Of a DNA stretch of 64,000 nucleotides, positions 44,983 to 55,995 are shown one piece after another. The translations under genes and the position numbers were made by a program. The DNA lies in the NCBI RefSeq assembly GCF_021462225.1, contig NC_061817.1:4028751-4092750 (forward strand), read 5' to 3'. Every line of letters starts with the position of its first letter. Within the stretch, counting starts at the first letter, position 1. Origin of the DNA: Girardinichthys multiradiatus. Lineage: Eukaryota > Chordata > Actinopteri > Cyprinodontiformes > Goodeidae. The notes under the pieces are model-generated. The model saw only the letters and a list, made by a program, of their open reading frames with translations, had not been told where the DNA came from and did not search any database.

Positions 44983-45101
44983 GGCTTCATCCTTTAAGGC
45001 TATTGCTGGTGAGTTTATCCCTTCGTGCGTGCACTGAAAACTTAAGTCTACGCCTGTTGGGTAGGCCTCACCCTGGTGTGTATAAATTGCGCTCAGACCA
45101 G
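44983..45101 (+). repeat. DIRS left inverted terminal repeat
   Basis: It runs from about CATCCTTTAAGGCTATTGC to TAAATTGCGCTCAGACCAGG and pairs with 46731-46860 at roughly 80%. Confidence 0.75.
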
Positions 45102-45186
45102 GTAAACGGTTCCCATTTTTTATTCAACATCAGCTAAGAGCACTGTTTATTTAAATTCTTAGGAGCAAAAAGAATAGTTTGCAGCA

Positions 45187-45645
45187 ACAACATCCACCTT
45201 TGCATGGGTGTCAGACAGGCTACATCACTATGAGCATGATCTGCATGCCATCTTTGAGGACTGCCTCAGGCCTGACCTCTGGGGTCTGGCCCTATCCCTG
45301 CAGCCCACCTGCTCTTACCGTAGGCGTCTCCATCTGACAAGCAATGGTCCGAGGACAAGCAATGGCAGCTCGCCATCTTCTCTCCGATAGAAAGGGAATT
45401 CCTCATAGCAGTCTGTTACACGCTAGACGTAGCGCTACATGTCTTTAATGCTAGGTGGGAATCAGACAATTCCACCTTTGAGGCAAAATGGCTGCACCCC
45501 TGCTCCCTTCCTTCAGATGAAGGAACCGGAGGTGAGTGCCCCATCAGCCCATGCTCAGGGCCTCCTGATGTCAGCAATCACCCCACTTCCAGCAATGGAC
45601 ACGCTTGTTAGCTCGCTGCTGGACATCAAAGCAAGGAGCTAGCGC
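45187..45645 (+). pseudogene. DIRS gag-like remnant
   Basis: Short frames at 45208-45390 (YEHDLHAIFEDCLRPDLWGL) and 45439-45642 (KEPEVSAPSAHAQGLLMSAI) are separated by stops. Position in the element suggests gag; the sequence alone does not prove it. Confidence 0.4.
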
Positions 45646-45714
45646 TAAAGAGGTCCCTGTCCCTGCGCCGCAGGGTTAGGGTTAAGCTTAAGCTCAGAGT
45701 GATTACTTTGAATG

Positions 45715-46075
45715 GCTTCTATCCCTCTCCTCAAGAGGAGGAAGCCACATTTCATCTTCTCTGTCCTGTGTGTGCACACTCATTATGTGGCGTGCATGGC
45801 TACACTGCATCACACCCATTTGTGCATTAAAGAGAGAACTCTGCAGGACAGCCACTGTCTGCTCAGCGCCTTTTACATTGGTTATGTGAGGCTGTTTCAC
45901 ATGCTTATACATTTCTGCATTGGATCCTCCAAAGAATCTCAGAGCCCACTCCACCAGGGGGATTCCATCCTCCACAGCTCTCCACAGAGGAATGACAGTA
46001 GAGGACATTTGCAGGGCAGCTTTCTGGTCATCTCTGTGTTCATTAAATAAGTTTTACCTGTGGGACAGTTTCCAC
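45715..46075 (+). pseudogene. Tyrosine recombinase C-terminus (DIRS-type)
   Basis: The frame 45920-46120 reads NLRAHSTRGIPSSTALHRGM then TVEDICRAAFWSS and NKFYLWD. HSTR fits the H-x-x-R box and the Tyr in NKFYLWD fits the nucleophile of tyrosine recombinases. Upstream, a second frame (CALIMWRAWLHCITPICALK style, 45715-45900) gives part of the core, including a cysteine-rich start. The N-terminal part with the first catalytic Arg is missing or unreadable. Confidence 0.75.
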
Positions 46076-46730
46076 TTCTTTTTCATTCTGTTTTCAGAGC
46101 TTTGTCAGAGTGATTATTAGTTCACTGCGCTTTTATATTGCCGCACTCTTTTGCCTGACGGCACAAAGTAAGATCATAATTATTTTCCAGCCTCTGTTTT
46201 TATTGTCACTATGCCTGGATTCCATCAAGCCTCTCTGTGATCGGATATTCCCTCTGTTGTTGCGTTTACGGCACGCAGGGATTGTTGTGGTGCGCCATCA
46301 TGGATGATTCTGCAGCCAATTGGTTTCCTCCTCCAACTGAGTTGTTGACCTGCTTTGAGCATAGTTAACCTGCCAGATATTGTGACCTTGTCATCACTGT
46401 TCACAGTAACTGGTCTTTCATCTCAATCTTTGCCCTAAATGGAGATTATTCTCCCCTCTGTCGCTCAGTGGAGCTGGTTGCTTCTGAGAGCGTAATTATG
46501 CATGTGGGAGGCTGCGCTTTTGGTGCTATTCTGGCCTAGCAGATGTTTGTGCTTGTGGTTCAGATGGACCCAGTGAGGCAGAGACCACTGGGTCCGAAGC
46601 CTATATGAAATAGAACGTTTGTTACATACTGTAACTCCAGATTCTATGAATATAGGTGCAGCCCTTTAACCTCTGGGCATCACTGATGCCTAAATAGCTG
46701 AAGAAAAAATCGCTATTTGGGAGCCGATTA

Positions 46731-46860
46731 ACCAGTCTGAGCACAATTTATACAGACCAGGGTGAGGCCCATCCAGCAGGTGGGCATGGACTAAAGTTTT
46801 CAGTGTTCGCGCACAAAGAGATAAACCCACTAGCGATAGCCTTAAAGAGCTGACCCTACA
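46731..46860 (-). repeat. DIRS right inverted terminal repeat
   Basis: This is the reverse complement of the left repeat. Just inside it (about 46610-46660) is ACGTTTGTTACATACTGTAA, a semi-palindromic block in the position where DIRS elements carry their internal complementary region. Confidence 0.7.
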
Positions 46861-48454
46861 CTCACTGATTCTGGGGTTACAATATGTATCTAACGATATG
46901 GACCCTTGTGATTTTCTAAAGTGATTAGTCAGCATTCTTGGCTATATATTGTTACCCCTTTTTGCCACTCTGGTATATGATATTACTATATAACTGGCCA
47001 ATCCTAGTGTTTTCTCATCTAATTTAGACATGCTGAGTGCAACAGCATTCAATGTTCCATCCCAGAAAAATTGTGAAAACATTTGCTACTTTAGCAGGTC
47101 TTTAAAAACCTTTCAGGTCCACAGAATTTTCTCCAATCAGTTGAGTCAATAGAACATTTCAGACTGTTACTTAGGCTTAGACTTGTGTTCACTTTCAAAA
47201 GAAGGAACATGAAATCAACAAATCATTCTACAGTACAGTAGTTGCTTTCACTCTCGGACTCATTCCAAAACAAACATGCTTTTTTGTTTGACCACATTTA
47301 TTATTAATCTTCAAGACTCCCCCAGTTCTTCAAATCAGTGTTTCCACTGCTCTTTTATTGTGTATAATAATCTAAAATGTAACAGCCAGAAAATCTGGTT
47401 GTCTTTTCCTTTGGTTTATGTAATTTGTCTACAGGGGAGAACATGTTAAGCACTTGTTTTGGGACAGGCTTTACCCTATCTGTGATTACCAGAGTAAAAA
47501 GAGGCTGAATGTGAGGAGGAGAAGGAGGAGGAGGAAGAGGAGCAGGAGAAGGCAACAACCATTACGTACAAGAGATGATGACAAAAAGGGACTGATATAG
47601 AGATAGAAAACAGAAACAGAAAAAGACAGTGACACATGACAGTGTAACTCAGACTAACAAGTAAATCTGACACAACCTGTGAAAGAGGATATTAAGACAA
47701 AAACATTGAAATGACAACAACAGCTCACATTAGACAATCATCTGCTTTAGTTTGATCTTTAGACCCACTGTATCCCTATAAAATATTCCTATGCGTAATG
47801 AGAACACTGTGGAGAAAGTTAGGGCAATACATTTTTCACACAAGCATGAATTTAATGAAAAACCGGTGCTCTGTGCCATGATGTTTTTATTTATTTCAGT
47901 GCTGGATTTCCTGCTGCTAATTTTGCTTATATTTTTGTGTATATTTTTGAGTATAATTTTCCGCTTTTTATAAAACTAACTCACACTGTTTTACACTGGA
48001 TTGCAAAAGGGAAGGCTATGCACAATGTTTAGAAGGGTGTTTATGGAAATTTCTGGCCTCTACTCAAATTCATAACAAGGTGCTCTGTCAGCTTGAGGTC
48101 AGCACTCTGTGTTGACCAGTCAAGTTCTTCCACACCAAATTCATTCATTCATGTCTTTACAAACCTAGTTAACTAGTATTTAGCTGGTTCTAGTCATTCA
48201 TGGTCCCCGTGGTGAGTTTATGGTTTGATGATGGATACTGTTGGTTTTCAAAAGTAGAGTCCTTTTGAAAAGGTCTACAGTGTGGCCTTAACGTTCACAT
48301 TGTTTCTGTCTTTATGGAGGTTTACAAAAGTTTAAAGCTTTAGAAAGTTTACTGTCACAGTAAAAATTAATTTTTAGAGCCTCAATTTGGACAGATGTGG
48401 CAAAATGTCACATCTGGTTGTGTGTGTGTCTAACCAGGACATGTATAGATTATA
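46861..48454. other. Unassigned stretch
   Basis: No gene recognised. A GAGGAG-rich purine microsatellite lies at about 47512-47555, and minus frames there are low-complexity. The frame 47791-47973 ends in a hydrophobic run coded by AT-rich DNA and is probably chance. Confidence 0.5.
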
Positions 48455-50015
48455 CAGGTCCTTCTCAAAAAATTAGCATATTGTGATAAAGTTCATTATT
48501 TTCCATAATGTCATGATGAAAATTTAACATTCATATATTTTAGATTCATTGCACACTAACTGAAATATTTCAGGTCTTTTATTGTCTTAATACGGATGAT
48601 TTTGGCATACAGCTCATGAAAACCCAAAATTCCTATCTCACAAAATTAGCATATCATTAAAAGGGTCTCTAAATGAGCTATGAACCTAATCATCTGAATC
48701 AACGAGTTAACTCTAAACACCTGCAAAAGAGGCCTTTAAAACTCCCAGCCTGGTTCATCACTCAAAACCCCAATCATGGGTAAGACTGCCGACCTGACTG
48801 TTGTCCAGAAGGCCACTATTGACACCCTCAAGCAAGAGGGTAAGACACAGAAAGAAATTTCTGAACGAATAGGCTGTTCCCAGAGTGCTGTATCAAGGCA
48901 CCTCAGTGGGAAGTCTGTGGGAAGGAAAAAGTGTGGCAGAAAACGCTGCACAATGAGAAGAGGTGACCGGACCCTGAGGAAGATTGTGGAGAAGGGCCGA
49001 TTCCAGACCTTGGGGGACCGGCGGAAGCAGTGGACTGAGTCTGGAGTAGAAACATCCAGAGCCACCGTGCACAGGCGTGTGCAGGAAATGGGCTACAGGT
49101 GCCGCATTCCCCAGACCTGGGCTACAGAGAAGCAGCACTGGACTGTTGCTCAGTGGTCCAAAGTACTTTTTTCGGATGAAAGCAAATTCTGCATGTCATT
49201 CGGAAATCAAGGTGCCAGAGTCTGGAGGAAGACTGGGGAGAAGGAAATGCCAAAATGCCAGAAGTCCAGTGTCAAGTACCCACAGTCAGTGATGGTCTGG
49301 GGTGCCGTGTCAGCTGCTGGTGTTGGTCCACTGTGTTTTATCAAGGGCAGGGTCAATGCAGCTAGCTATCAGAAGATTTTGGAGCACTTCATGCTTCCAT
49401 CTGCTGAAAAGCTTTATGGAGATGAAGATTTCATTTTTCAGCACGACCTGGCATCTGCTCACAGTGCCAAAACCACTGGTAAATGGTTTACTGACCATGG
49501 TATCACTGTGCTCAATTGGCCTGCCAACTCTCCTGACCTGAACCCCATAGAGAATCTGTGGGATATTGTAAAGAGAACGTTGAGAGACTCAAGACCCAAC
49601 ACTCTGGATGAGCTAAAGGCCGCTATCGAAGCATCCTGGGCCTCCATAAGACCTCAGCAGTGCCACAGGCTGATTGCCTCCATGCCACGCTGCATTGAAG
49701 CAGTAATTTCTGCAAAAGTATTCCCGACCAAGTATTGAGTGCATAACTGTACATGATTATTTGAAGGTTGACGTTTTTTGTATTAAAAACACTTTTCTTT
49801 TATTGGTCGGATGAAATATGCTAATTTTGTGAGATAGGAATTTTGGGTTTTCATGAGCTGTATGCCAAAATCATCCGTATTAAGACAATAAAGGACCTGA
49901 AATATTTCAGTTAATGTGCAATGAATCTAAAATATATGAATATTAAATTTTCATCATTACATTATAGAAAATAATGAACTTTATCACAATATGCTAATTT
50001 TTTGAGAAGGACCTG
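48455..50015 (+). mobile_element. Tc1/mariner element, copy 2
   Basis: Its ends are identical to copy 1, with TA at 48453-48454 and 50016-50017. Only about ten differences from copy 1 were seen across 1.56 kb, most of them between 49370 and 49730 in the last third of the gene. The flanks are unrelated to those of copy 1. Confidence 0.96.
48776..49738 (+). CDS. Tc1 transposase, open frame of 320 codons
   Basis: It is nearly identical to the protein at 38649-39614, with the same helix-turn-helix domains, GRKKCGRKR motif and complete DD34E residues. It has the same 14-codon linker deletion. Private changes include Glu to Lys in SYQKILEH, Thr to Ile and Pro to Ser around the second Asp (FIFQHDLASAH), Lys to Glu in AAIEASW, loss of one Ser, and Arg to Cys in SMPRCIEA. 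Several of these fall in the catalytic domain, so this copy seems the less likely to be active. It was presumably inserted by a transposase acting in trans or by an earlier version of the family. Confidence 0.92.
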   Translation: MGKTADLTVVQKATIDTLKQEGKTQKEISERIGCSQSAVSRHLSGKSVGRKKCGRKRCTMRRGDRTLRKIVEKGRFQTLGDRRKQWTESGVETSRATVHRRVQEMGYRCRIPQTWATEKQHWTVAQWSKVLFSDESKFCMSFGNQGARVWRKTGEKEMPKCQKSSVKYPQSVMVWGAVSAAGVGPLCFIKGRVNAASYQKILEHFMLPSAEKLYGDEDFIFQHDLASAHSAKTTGKWFTDHGITVLNWPANSPDLNPIENLWDIVKRTLRDSRPNTLDELKAAIEASWASIRPQQCHRLIASMPRCIEAVISAKVFPTKY

Positions 50016-50017
50016 TA

Positions 50018-51579
50018 TTTAGGCAAATTTGCTATTTATAAACTAAGCTAGCCTATGAAAATCAGACCCACAACATAAAACAAGAGTAGACAGCACTATG
50101 CACTAAATCCAATAAGATAGTGATGTGCGAATTGATACTGAAATATCGATACCTCCAATACCCAATCTTTATGATCTAAAACTGATTCTCAAATGAAAAT
50201 ATTGAGTCTTTAGTCATTTAAGGTAATGTATATCATTACAGAAACACAGTGGAAAAAGCTAAACTATTGAAATCTTGTCTAAATTATCCCGTTAGTGGGA
50301 AAGTGTATAATTCGAAGCATCATACCACAGTTGTTCAGTCAGTCAGTCAGTTAGACAATGACAGCATAGACAGGGTCATGTGTGGAGCTATTACAGCTTC
50401 TCAAACACTTGTTGTTTCTGAAGTTTGTGGAAAATTGGTGTGGAGTTGCGAAACACCTAATTGTCTCGTGTTCAGTTTCAGGTGCTGCTGCTAAGGCAGA
50501 ACAAATGTTTCTGGTGGAGTCCTTCGGTACTGTACGCAGGCACTATCCAGGTACAGAGAGAGAATATAAGTGGCACAGCACTACAGTTGTGTTTCACATT
50601 AATTATTATGAAAATGAAATAAGAGACTAAATAAGCCTACATACCTGCATGAGTTCAACTTAGAGTGATATTTGTATCACTGAGATTATCTCATAGGCAA
50701 AAAAGCCTAGATTCATGTAAGGTTTCCTGAATAATTGATTATTTAAAGTTGATTACATAAACTAGGTGTCATTGAATCATACAGAGCAATTGAAAAAAAA
50801 AACTATAAAACTATGGTGAACTTTAAAAAATAAAAAATAAATACAAGAAAAGATAGATAAAAAAAAGTAACATGTTATCTATAAAATGTAAATATTTTTA
50901 TTTACAATCAGTCTAATTTGCTGGAGCTGTTAAGTAAGTTTTTAAAATGTAAGTATTGACAAACTTAGCAATAATTGTGGCATTTAATTATTTAATAAAA
51001 TATTTTACAGGCAATTTTATAGGCAATATTGCTGATAACAGCCTGAATTTTACTCAGTATTAGCTCGCAAAAGAAATCCGTGGTATCGAATATCACTAGT
51101 GTCCTGAGAGGGCACTTTTGTGAGGCGCCGTTTATGGTAGGGCTTGTGCTGCACACCCACTGTGCCTGCTGACGGGGATGGGGTGGATATTTTCCATAAT
51201 CAAATTAATCAATTATTGATTTTTTTGTCTTGTTTCAGATCTGGAGATTATAAGAAGTTATAATAAACTGTCAAGAAATTAATGTAGCTATCTTAAACTG
51301 ATTTTGGAAATGTACGTCTTTCTCGATATTTTACCCACAGCTTTCTTTAAGAAAGTTTTGCCCCTTGATCAATTTTCAAACTGCTGTTAAAAAAGAACAG
51401 ATCGAACAAGTTGTTACTGCAGAATTAGAGGCCCATCTTGAAGCTTACCTTCATCAAGAAGGTAATTGAAATAGCCATAACAGTTAAATACCTTCTCAAC
51501 AATGACCAGCTGCTTTAATGTTTTCCAGTCAGGTTTCTGTGCTCGCCATAATCTGCCCATGTTAAGTTTTGGATTTGAG
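50018..51579. other. Unassigned stretch, possible hAT remnant
   Basis: GATGTGCGAATTGATACTG and AAATATCGATACCT near 50120 resemble hAT-family flanks in fish, and the frame 50249-50494 (KLLKSCLNYPVSGKVYNSKH) could be a ruined BED-type finger. Evidence is too thin for a call. The rest is AT-rich. Confidence 0.25.
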
Positions 51580-51748
51580 TTCTGTTTACCTTTTTTCAAC
51601 TGCCATGCCACTTGCTTTATTTCAGTTCATTCAAGTTTATTAGATTAATTCTGTTTAGTTTTTGCTACTTGCCTGGATTCCTGTGTTAGTTTTGTTAGTT
51701 TATATTTCTTTATAGATTGGGTTCCTCCCAGGTTATGTTTAGTTAGTG

Positions 51749-51990
51749 GTGGCCTAGTGGTTAGAGAGAAGGGCACTTGTGTCCTGGAGAGGCCACAAGT
51801 ACCCTGGTTTGAATCCCACAGCCTCCCACTCCTGGTCCCCAAGCAAGACCCTTAGCCCCCGATTGCTCCCCGGGCACTGCGCAATGCCATCCCACTGCTC
51901 TCTAAGGGATGGGTGAAATGCAGAGGATAATTTCTCCATAGTGAGATCAATGAAGTCTAAATTAATATTATTATTATTGTTATTGTTTGT
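51749..51990 (+). mobile_element. tRNA-derived SINE inside the left LTR
   Basis: The head contains a TGGCCTAGTGGTTAGAG A-box and a GGTTTGAATCCC B-box, the split RNA polymerase III promoter, at about 51751 and 51812. The body follows with CCCCAAGCAAGACCCTTAGC and a (TTA)n tail at 51965-51985. It splits the LTR, so it inserted later. It is not a tRNA gene: the cloverleaf does not continue past the B-box. Confidence 0.8.
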
Positions 51991-53589
51991 TTACTTATTT
52001 CTGTTCACTCAGATGTTTTCTGTTACCTCCTTGCATTCTATGCTTGTCTGTGTTAATTAGTCATTCTCCATCAGTTCTCTTTAGTCCCTCTACAACCAGC
52101 TCTCCCTGATTCCCTCTGATTCCCTCCCTTGGTTCATTGGTCCATTCTCCTCCCTTACTTATAGTACTTATACTCCACTATTTTCATTGTTTTGCCACTG
52201 GTTCTAATGTCTACCCTGTATACTACCCTGCTTACCTTCCTGTTCCATGTTTCCATGTTCCTGACTGTAACCCAGCTTATGTTCAGTTCTGTAAGTTCTT
52301 AGTTAAGTTATTATTAAATATTTTTCGACTCACCATGTGACTGCCATCCTCTTGTCTGCACTTTGGTCCTACCAAACCTCTGCCATCTATGACAGAAGGA
52401 ACCAGTCTGAAAAAGGACCAGGCAGGCCATCACACCTCAGAGTTATGCAGCTGAATCCAGCAGCAGGAGGAGGATACTAGAACTCTATATGGAGAGGACA
52501 TCCTGCCATCTCACCTAATGCTGGAAGAGATCGAAGAAGTTTTGGGGGATTCTAAGCTGGGGCTGGCACCATTAGGATATGAACCGGCCCAGAACGTCCC
52601 CTCTCTGTCCCTCTCTGCCTCCACCATCTCCTGCCTCTGCACCAGCCTCTGCCAACCCAGCTGATGTACCCTGCCCGCCTGCCACTGCTTCCTCCTCAAG
52701 TTGTAAGCGCCGTCGTCACCTACCTTCCATGTCCACAGCTGGCACCGAGCTTTCCACATCCTCAGGACTGAGAGGACCGCTGATTTAAAAGGGGTCGGGT
52801 CATCGTGCTGCTGTATCTCCATCTCCTGGAATCCCTTAGTTCACCTTGGCGTAGGCTGGAGATTGCGAAATAGCTGAAGGACTGGCGGGAGGAATGGGGG
52901 AGTTCCGTCAGAGCACCTTGACTCCAGAAATTATCGAAGCTAAATATCAGAGAACTCTTAAGGAGATTGCCTCAGCCACGCTCTCATCCTCGTCCCAGAA
53001 GTTCTGACTGGCACCTCCAATCTTCCTTTCTTTCTTCCTGTTCAGATCAACGCCTCCTCTTCTCTCACAGAGGTACTTTCCCCCTTGCCCGGTGTCTCCA
53101 ACTTTGCTTCCGGTTTCCAGCTGCCAATGAAGCTCCACGCCTCCGCCCTCCACTAGTTGTCCTAAGCCCATGATTCTACGTCGCTCTCAATTGCTCAGTC
53201 CATCCAGTGGGTGTCAGCAGGAAATGGCTGATTCTCTCCTTCCGGTGCAGCTTCTAGCAGCCTGTCTTCAAAGTGCTAAAGCACAGCCAGCTCCAGGTCT
53301 CCAGAGCGCTGCAGCACAGCCTGTCTCTGTCTCTTCTCAACGCCAGAGAATATAAAGGAGCTTCAGCTCCTGCATCCAAGAGTCAGCCCAACGTATCAGT
53401 ATATCTTGCTCAGTCATCAGCATCAGCAACATTGTCATCATCATCTACAACCCTGGCTTAGTCGTTGCCATTGTCATCATCACCACAATCTACACTCCTG
53501 ACTCTGTCATTGTCTTGATCACCGCAATTTACACTACTGACTCTGCCATCATTATCATTATTATCATCAACACTCCATGCCCAGTCTTA

Positions 53590-54430
53590 ATCATTTTCTG
53601 CCTCCGTCGAGGGTCAGCTCGACGCTACAGCTCCTCCACCTGTGTACAGTCAGCTCGACTCTTTAGCTTCCACTGACCAGCTGCCTTCATCATCGTCGTC
53701 CTCTATAGACTAGCTGCCTTCATCATCATCATCCTCTGTCAACCAGCCACCTTCATCATCATCATACTCTCCAGAGCAGCCACCTATCACATTCTTCCCA
53801 CCTCCTGTTCCATAGTTTCGTGAGGGGTTTACGGAGGGTTCCAGTGGTTCCTGCACCACTCTCCAGGACCTCGCCGTTCCTTTCAGCAGCAGAGTGAGGA
53901 GTGTAAATGGCGGTGATGATGACGTTGACAACTGCACCACTCTCCAGGGCCTTTCCGTGGGTACAAGTCTACCTCGCAGTCAACCTCCGGACAAGGTTCC
54001 CAGAGGGATCAACCTCCAAAGCACCTTCTCAGCTGCCGTTGATCTCCAAGGCACCTTCTCAGCCGCCTCCAGACCTCCTTCTCCTTCATCACCAGCCTCC
54101 AGACCTCATTCATCACCAGCCTTCAGGGCACCTGCTCCTTTGTCGCCTTCTGAGGTACATCACTGTTGGCCTCTAGGCCCTCGTCACCGCCTGCCAAGAG
54201 TCTCAAAACCTCTGGCCGCCTGAACTCTGTGCCTCACCGGGACGTCCTCCTGAACTCTGGGCCACACCGGGACAACCTCATGACCATTCTCCTGAACTCT
54301 GTGTCTCTTCAGGTCGACCTCCCGGCCGTCCTCCTGAACTTTGTGCCTGCTCAACACATCCTCATGGCCATCCTTCTGAACTCTGTTGCTGCTTGGGGTG
54401 ATCCCCCAGCTGTCCACCTGAGCTCTGATT
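53590..54430 (+). repeat. VNTRs inside the LTR element
   Basis: Units of about 42 bp ending TTCATCATCATCATCC (53680-53775), a duplicated CAAAGCACCTTCTCAGC block (54015-54065), and degenerate CCTGAACTCTGTG units spaced about 33 or 66 bp (54225-54425). Confidence 0.65.
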
Positions 54431-55051
54431 TTGTAATTTTGGTTCTTGGCTTCTTTCTGAGGCCCCCTCTGCCCGCCCTGTTTGGGTCATTTTGTGTTTT
54501 TGGTTCTGGCCTTCCTTCCATTGTCCCCTCTGCCTGCCCTGTTCTGTTAATGTTCTTCGCACTGCCATGGTTTTTCAATTGCTTTATTTCAGTTCATTTA
54601 GGTTTATTAGATTTATTCTGTTTAGTTTTTGTTACTTCCCTGGATTCCTGTGTTAAATGTGGTTATATTTCCTAATAGATCGGGTTCCACACAGGTTATG
54701 TTTTTGGTATTATCGGACCTCAGTGCAGCATTTGATACCGTAGACCTCAGTATATTACTGGAACACCTGGGAAACCGGTTCGGGCTTTCTGGTGCAGTGG
54801 TTTGAGTCATACCTGAAGGATAGGTGTCAGTAGGTAACTTTGCATCGGAGACCACAACAATCACATCTATCTTGTTGTAACAAACAACAAGATAATCTTG
54901 TTTGTTATTGTTGTTTGTTATCTTGTTGTAATAAACAACAAGATAAGTTACCATAACTATTCAGATGACACACAGCTCTACAAGCGTTGCTAGATGCATA
55001 GAACAAATCAATTTGAGGATGTGCTTTAATTTTCTTCAGTTGAATAAAAAC

Positions 55052-55400
55052 GGGGCTGCACGGTGGCACAGTTGGTAGTACTGTTGCCTTGCAGCAAGAA
55101 GGTCCTGGGCTTTCTGCATGGAGTTTGCATGTTCTCCCCGTGCATGCATGGGTTCTCACCGGGTACTCTGGCTTCCTCCCACTGTCCAAAGACATGCCTG
55201 TTAGGTTAATTGGTCTCTCTAAATTGCCCTTAGGTGTGTGAATGAGTGTGTGCGTGGTTGTTTGTGTGTTGCCCTGCGATGGACTGGCAACCTGTCCAGG
55301 GTATACCCCGCCTCCCGCCCATTGACTGCTGGAGATAGGCATCAGCTTCCCCGCAACCGACTATGGAAGAAGCGGTATAGAAAATGACTGACTGACTGAC
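55052..55400 (+). mobile_element. tRNA-headed SINE in the LINE, B-box deleted
   Basis: The repeat starts GGGGCTGCACGGTGGCACAG and contains GGAGTTTGCATGTTCTCCCC and GATGGACTGGCAACCTGTCC, words of a very common fish SINE. It ends in (GACT)n. TGAATAAAAAC flanks it at 55041-55051 and 55401-55411. The segment that should hold the B-box (after GGTCCTGGG) is missing, so it could not have been transcribed from its own promoter in this form. Confidence 0.85.
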
Positions 55401-55530
55401 TGAATAAAAACAATACTAAGGTAATAATTTTTGGATCAAAGGAAAAGCAATCCAGAGTCCGTGCACAACTACAGTTATTACAGCTGGAAACAACTGATCA
55501 GGCCCGAATTTGGGGTGTAGTGATGGCCTC

Positions 55531-55995
55531 TGTTGTAGAATATAAACTATCTATGTGTGTAACTGGAATGTGCAGATAGATGACAGGGAGTAGAGGATAC
55601 AGAGTGCAAGGTCATAAATTGGTGAAGGACAGAGGGAGTAGAGGATAGAGAGTGCAAGGTCGTAAATTGGTGAAGGACAGGGAGGGCCAGAGACAAGACA
55701 AGATGAGCTTGCTGGAAGAAAATAACAAGAAGCACTCCTTATTTGGACATAAGGGACTGTTATGCTATACATGAGTGACATGATATATGTATATGTTGAA
55801 CACACCCCTGAGACTTAATAAAACGAGCTGGAAGCGGAGAGAGACCAGAGTTTTTGCTCGCAGGTGTTGGCTGGGGCATCTTTCTCTCACTCTGCGCAGA
55901 GGCGAACTTAAGTTGATTGAACTTTGTGTTTATTTCACTCTTTTGAAACCTATGCCCAAATCAACGGACCCGGGGAAGCAGAGACGGCTTCGACA
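55531..55995 (+). mobile_element. Solo LTR, 465 bp, 4-bp target duplication
   Basis: It starts TGTTGTAGAA, ends CTTCGACA and is flanked by CCTC at 55527-55530 and 55996-55999. Removing it restores the LINE reading order. An AATAAA occurs at 55818, and a 49-bp unit is tandemly duplicated at 55584-55681. A 4-bp duplication fits a retrovirus-like integrase better than a gypsy type. Confidence 0.85.

Larger units (their letters stand above)
44983..46860 (+). mobile_element. DIRS-type retrotransposon, internally deleted
   Basis: Inverted terminal repeats of about 115-130 bp lie at 44983-45101 and 46731-46860. Their shared blocks include CTTTAAGGCTAT, the block GGCCTCACCCTGGT, and TATAAATTG. Between them lie a gag-like remnant and the C-terminus of a tyrosine recombinase. 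The RT, RNase H and methyltransferase-like regions are absent, so 3-4 kb has been lost. DIRS elements integrate with a tyrosine recombinase and leave no target duplication, consistent with none being visible. Confidence 0.75.
51580..54703 (+). mobile_element. Non-autonomous LTR retroelement with interrupted LTR
   Basis: The segment 51580-51740 (GCTTTATTTCAGTTCATT, CTGGATTCCTGTGTTA, GGTTATGTTT) recurs at 54542-54703. The left LTR continues beyond an inserted SINE to ...CTATGACA at 52394. The right LTR breaks off at GGTTATGTTT where LINE sequence begins. The internal part has only Ser/Pro-rich short frames, (CAT)n-rich and CCTGAACTCTG-type VNTRs, and no RT or integrase. A frame near 52525-52600 (LEEIEEVLGDSKLGLAPLGY) may be a gag relic. 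It is probably mobilised by a gypsy-type relative. Confidence 0.65.

Noticed and set aside
47355..47673. Minus-strand Ser/Pro-rich frames
   Set aside because: They derive from a GAGGAG purine microsatellite and show no conserved motif.
51749..51830. tRNA gene
   Set aside because: A- and B-boxes are present but no acceptor stem closes the molecule; the downstream body and (TTA)n tail identify a SINE.
52511..53461. Ser/Pro-rich frames as a host protein with low-complexity tail
   Set aside because: They lie between two related LTR segments, are broken by stops and consist of simple repeats.
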